In this document: in pieces, positions 63,325 through 64,000 of the stretch
Layout: every line of letters begins with the position of its first letter
Numbering within the stretch: position 1 is the first letter of the stretch
Origin: Escherichia hormaechei_A
Lineage (GTDB): Bacteria > Pseudomonadota > Gammaproteobacteria > Enterobacterales > Enterobacteriaceae
Direction: 5' to 3'
Length of the DNA stretch: 64,000 bases
NCBI GenBank assembly: GCA_042434945.1
Contig: CP170191.1
Coordinates: forward strand, 1,116,001 to 1,180,000
Made by a program: the position numbers and the translations under genes
The notes under the pieces: generated by a model
Seen by the model: only the letters and a program-made list of their open reading frames with translations
Databases searched by the model: none
Told to the model about the DNA's origin: nothing

Positions 63325-64000
63325 TTAGATTTGGCCAAAGCGGCCGGAGTTGAAATCGCGAATAGCCTCGGCAATTTCGGTTTTACTGTTCATCACAAAC
63401 GGGCCATAGCCCACGATGGGTTCATTCAGCGGCTCCCCGGCCATCAGCAGCACTTTGGCATCGCTGCTGGCTTCGAGATGCAGTTTGTCACCGCTCTGAC
63501 TCAGCACGACCAGTTGCGCCTCACCGGCATGCGTGGTGCCGTTCACCGTCACGCTGCCTTCAACGACAACCAGCGCCGTGCTCCAGCCTTCGGGCTGATT
63601 GAGCGTCAGATGGCTACCCTGGCGCAGCGCGAGATCCCACACGTTCAGCGGTGAGAAGGTATGCGCCGGGCCGGTTACCTCTCCAAAACGGCCAGCAATC
63701 ACGCGCAATGTTCCGCTGTTATCCGGCAGGGTGACCACCGGGATATCCGCCTGAGTGATGCTCTGGTAGCCAGGCGTCGCCATTTTGTCTTTGGCGGGCA
63801 GGTTGACCCACAGCTGCATCATTTTCAGTTCACCGCCTTTCTGCGAAAACGCGCTGGAGTGGAACTCCTCGTGCAAAATGCCTGCGCCTGCCGTCATCCA
63901 CTGCACGTCGCCTGGGCCAATAACGCCGCCTCTGCCGGTGGAATCACGGTGCTCCACTTCGCCTGAGTAGACGATGGTCACCGTTTCAAAACCGCGATGA
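63325..64000 (-). CDS. pirin-family protein, 5' end beyond the window
   Basis: The frame is open to the window edge, reading HRGFETVTIVYSGEVEHRDS, the conserved pirin cupin motif with metal-binding His residues, then GVIGPGDVQWMTAGAGILHEEF. The C-terminal pirin_C cupin covers the last 110 residues. Pirins bind a metal; some act as quercetinases, and others as regulators. The start codon is missing, as the gene begins beyond base 64000. It heads the unit with the isochorismatase-like hydrolase. Confidence 0.9.
   Translation of the reverse strand, partial: HRGFETVTIVYSGEVEHRDSTGRGGVIGPGDVQWMTAGAGILHEEFHSSAFSQKGGELKMMQLWVNLPAKDKMATPGYQSITQADIPVVTLPDNSGTLRVIAGRFGEVTGPAHTFSPLNVWDLALRQGSHLTLNQPEGWSTALVVVEGSVTVNGTTHAGEAQLVVLSQSGDKLHLEASSDAKVLLMAGEPLNEPIVGYGPFVMNSKTEIAEAIRDFNSGRFGQI

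Overview
The window is an enterobacterial chromosome segment. It follows the conserved pyrD-uup-pqi-fabA-ompA-sulA-helD-rlmI-yccA and agp-wrbA-rut-put-efe-phoH order known from Escherichia coli. The hya/app/tor region that E. coli K-12 carries between yccA and agp is absent. In its place are genes typical of Enterobacter and relatives: a dipeptide/oligopeptide binding protein, a siderophore-type ABC transporter, an MscS channel, MgtE, DedA and SDR/HxlR genes. No phage, insertion sequence, integrase or CRISPR array is visible. The ends cut pyrD (left) and a pirin-family gene (right).

The most striking property is mosaicism. Judged against remembered K-12 proteins, about half of the window is nearly identical to E. 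coli, in six tracts: roughly 1-5989, 9.9-15.4 kb, 22.3-25.9 kb, 40.83-46.87 kb, 48.0-53.5 kb and 55.4-60.09 kb. The tracts between them encode the same genes as clearly divergent, GC-richer, Enterobacter-like versions, or carry Enterobacter-type accessory genes. Several switches fall inside genes (uup, rutG, rutR, putA, phoH). RutG, RutR, PutA and PhoH stay in frame as chimeras; uup carries a one-base frameshift exactly at the switch. This is either serial homologous exchange between E. coli and an Enterobacter-like genome or a chimeric assembly.

Layout. 0-10 kb: pyrimidine synthesis, division factor ZapC, MOSC protein YcbX, the 23S rRNA methylase RlmKL behind a structured leader, frameshifted uup, and the PqiABC envelope lipid-transport system. 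10-16 kb: rmf, fabA with FabR/FadR sites, a frameshifted ycbZ, matP, ompA, LexA-controlled sulA, and sxy. 16-26 kb: yccS, yccF, helD, mgsA, yccT, yccU, heat-shock gene hspQ, rlmI, yccX, tusE, yccA. 26-36.6 kb: accessory genes, including a 5.5-kb stretch bounded by two copies of tRNA-Ser(UGA), each with its own promoter and terminator, followed by mgtE with an M-box magnesium riboswitch and a PhoP box shared with a divergent dedA gene.

36.6-47.6 kb: agp, wrbA-yccJ, ymdF, a DMT exporter, and the rutABCDEFG uracil-degradation operon with a sigma-54 promoter and the divergent regulator rutR. 47.6-55.3 kb: putA/putP around a PutA operator region, a DUF3574 lipoprotein and a NupC-type nucleoside carrier. 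55.5-60.2 kb: the Fur-linked efeUOB iron-uptake operon, in which efeU has the frameshift known from K-12, and PhoB-linked phoH. 60.6-64 kb: an AGCS-family alanine/glycine:cation symporter, tRNA-Ser(GGA), an isochorismatase-like hydrolase and the pirin gene.
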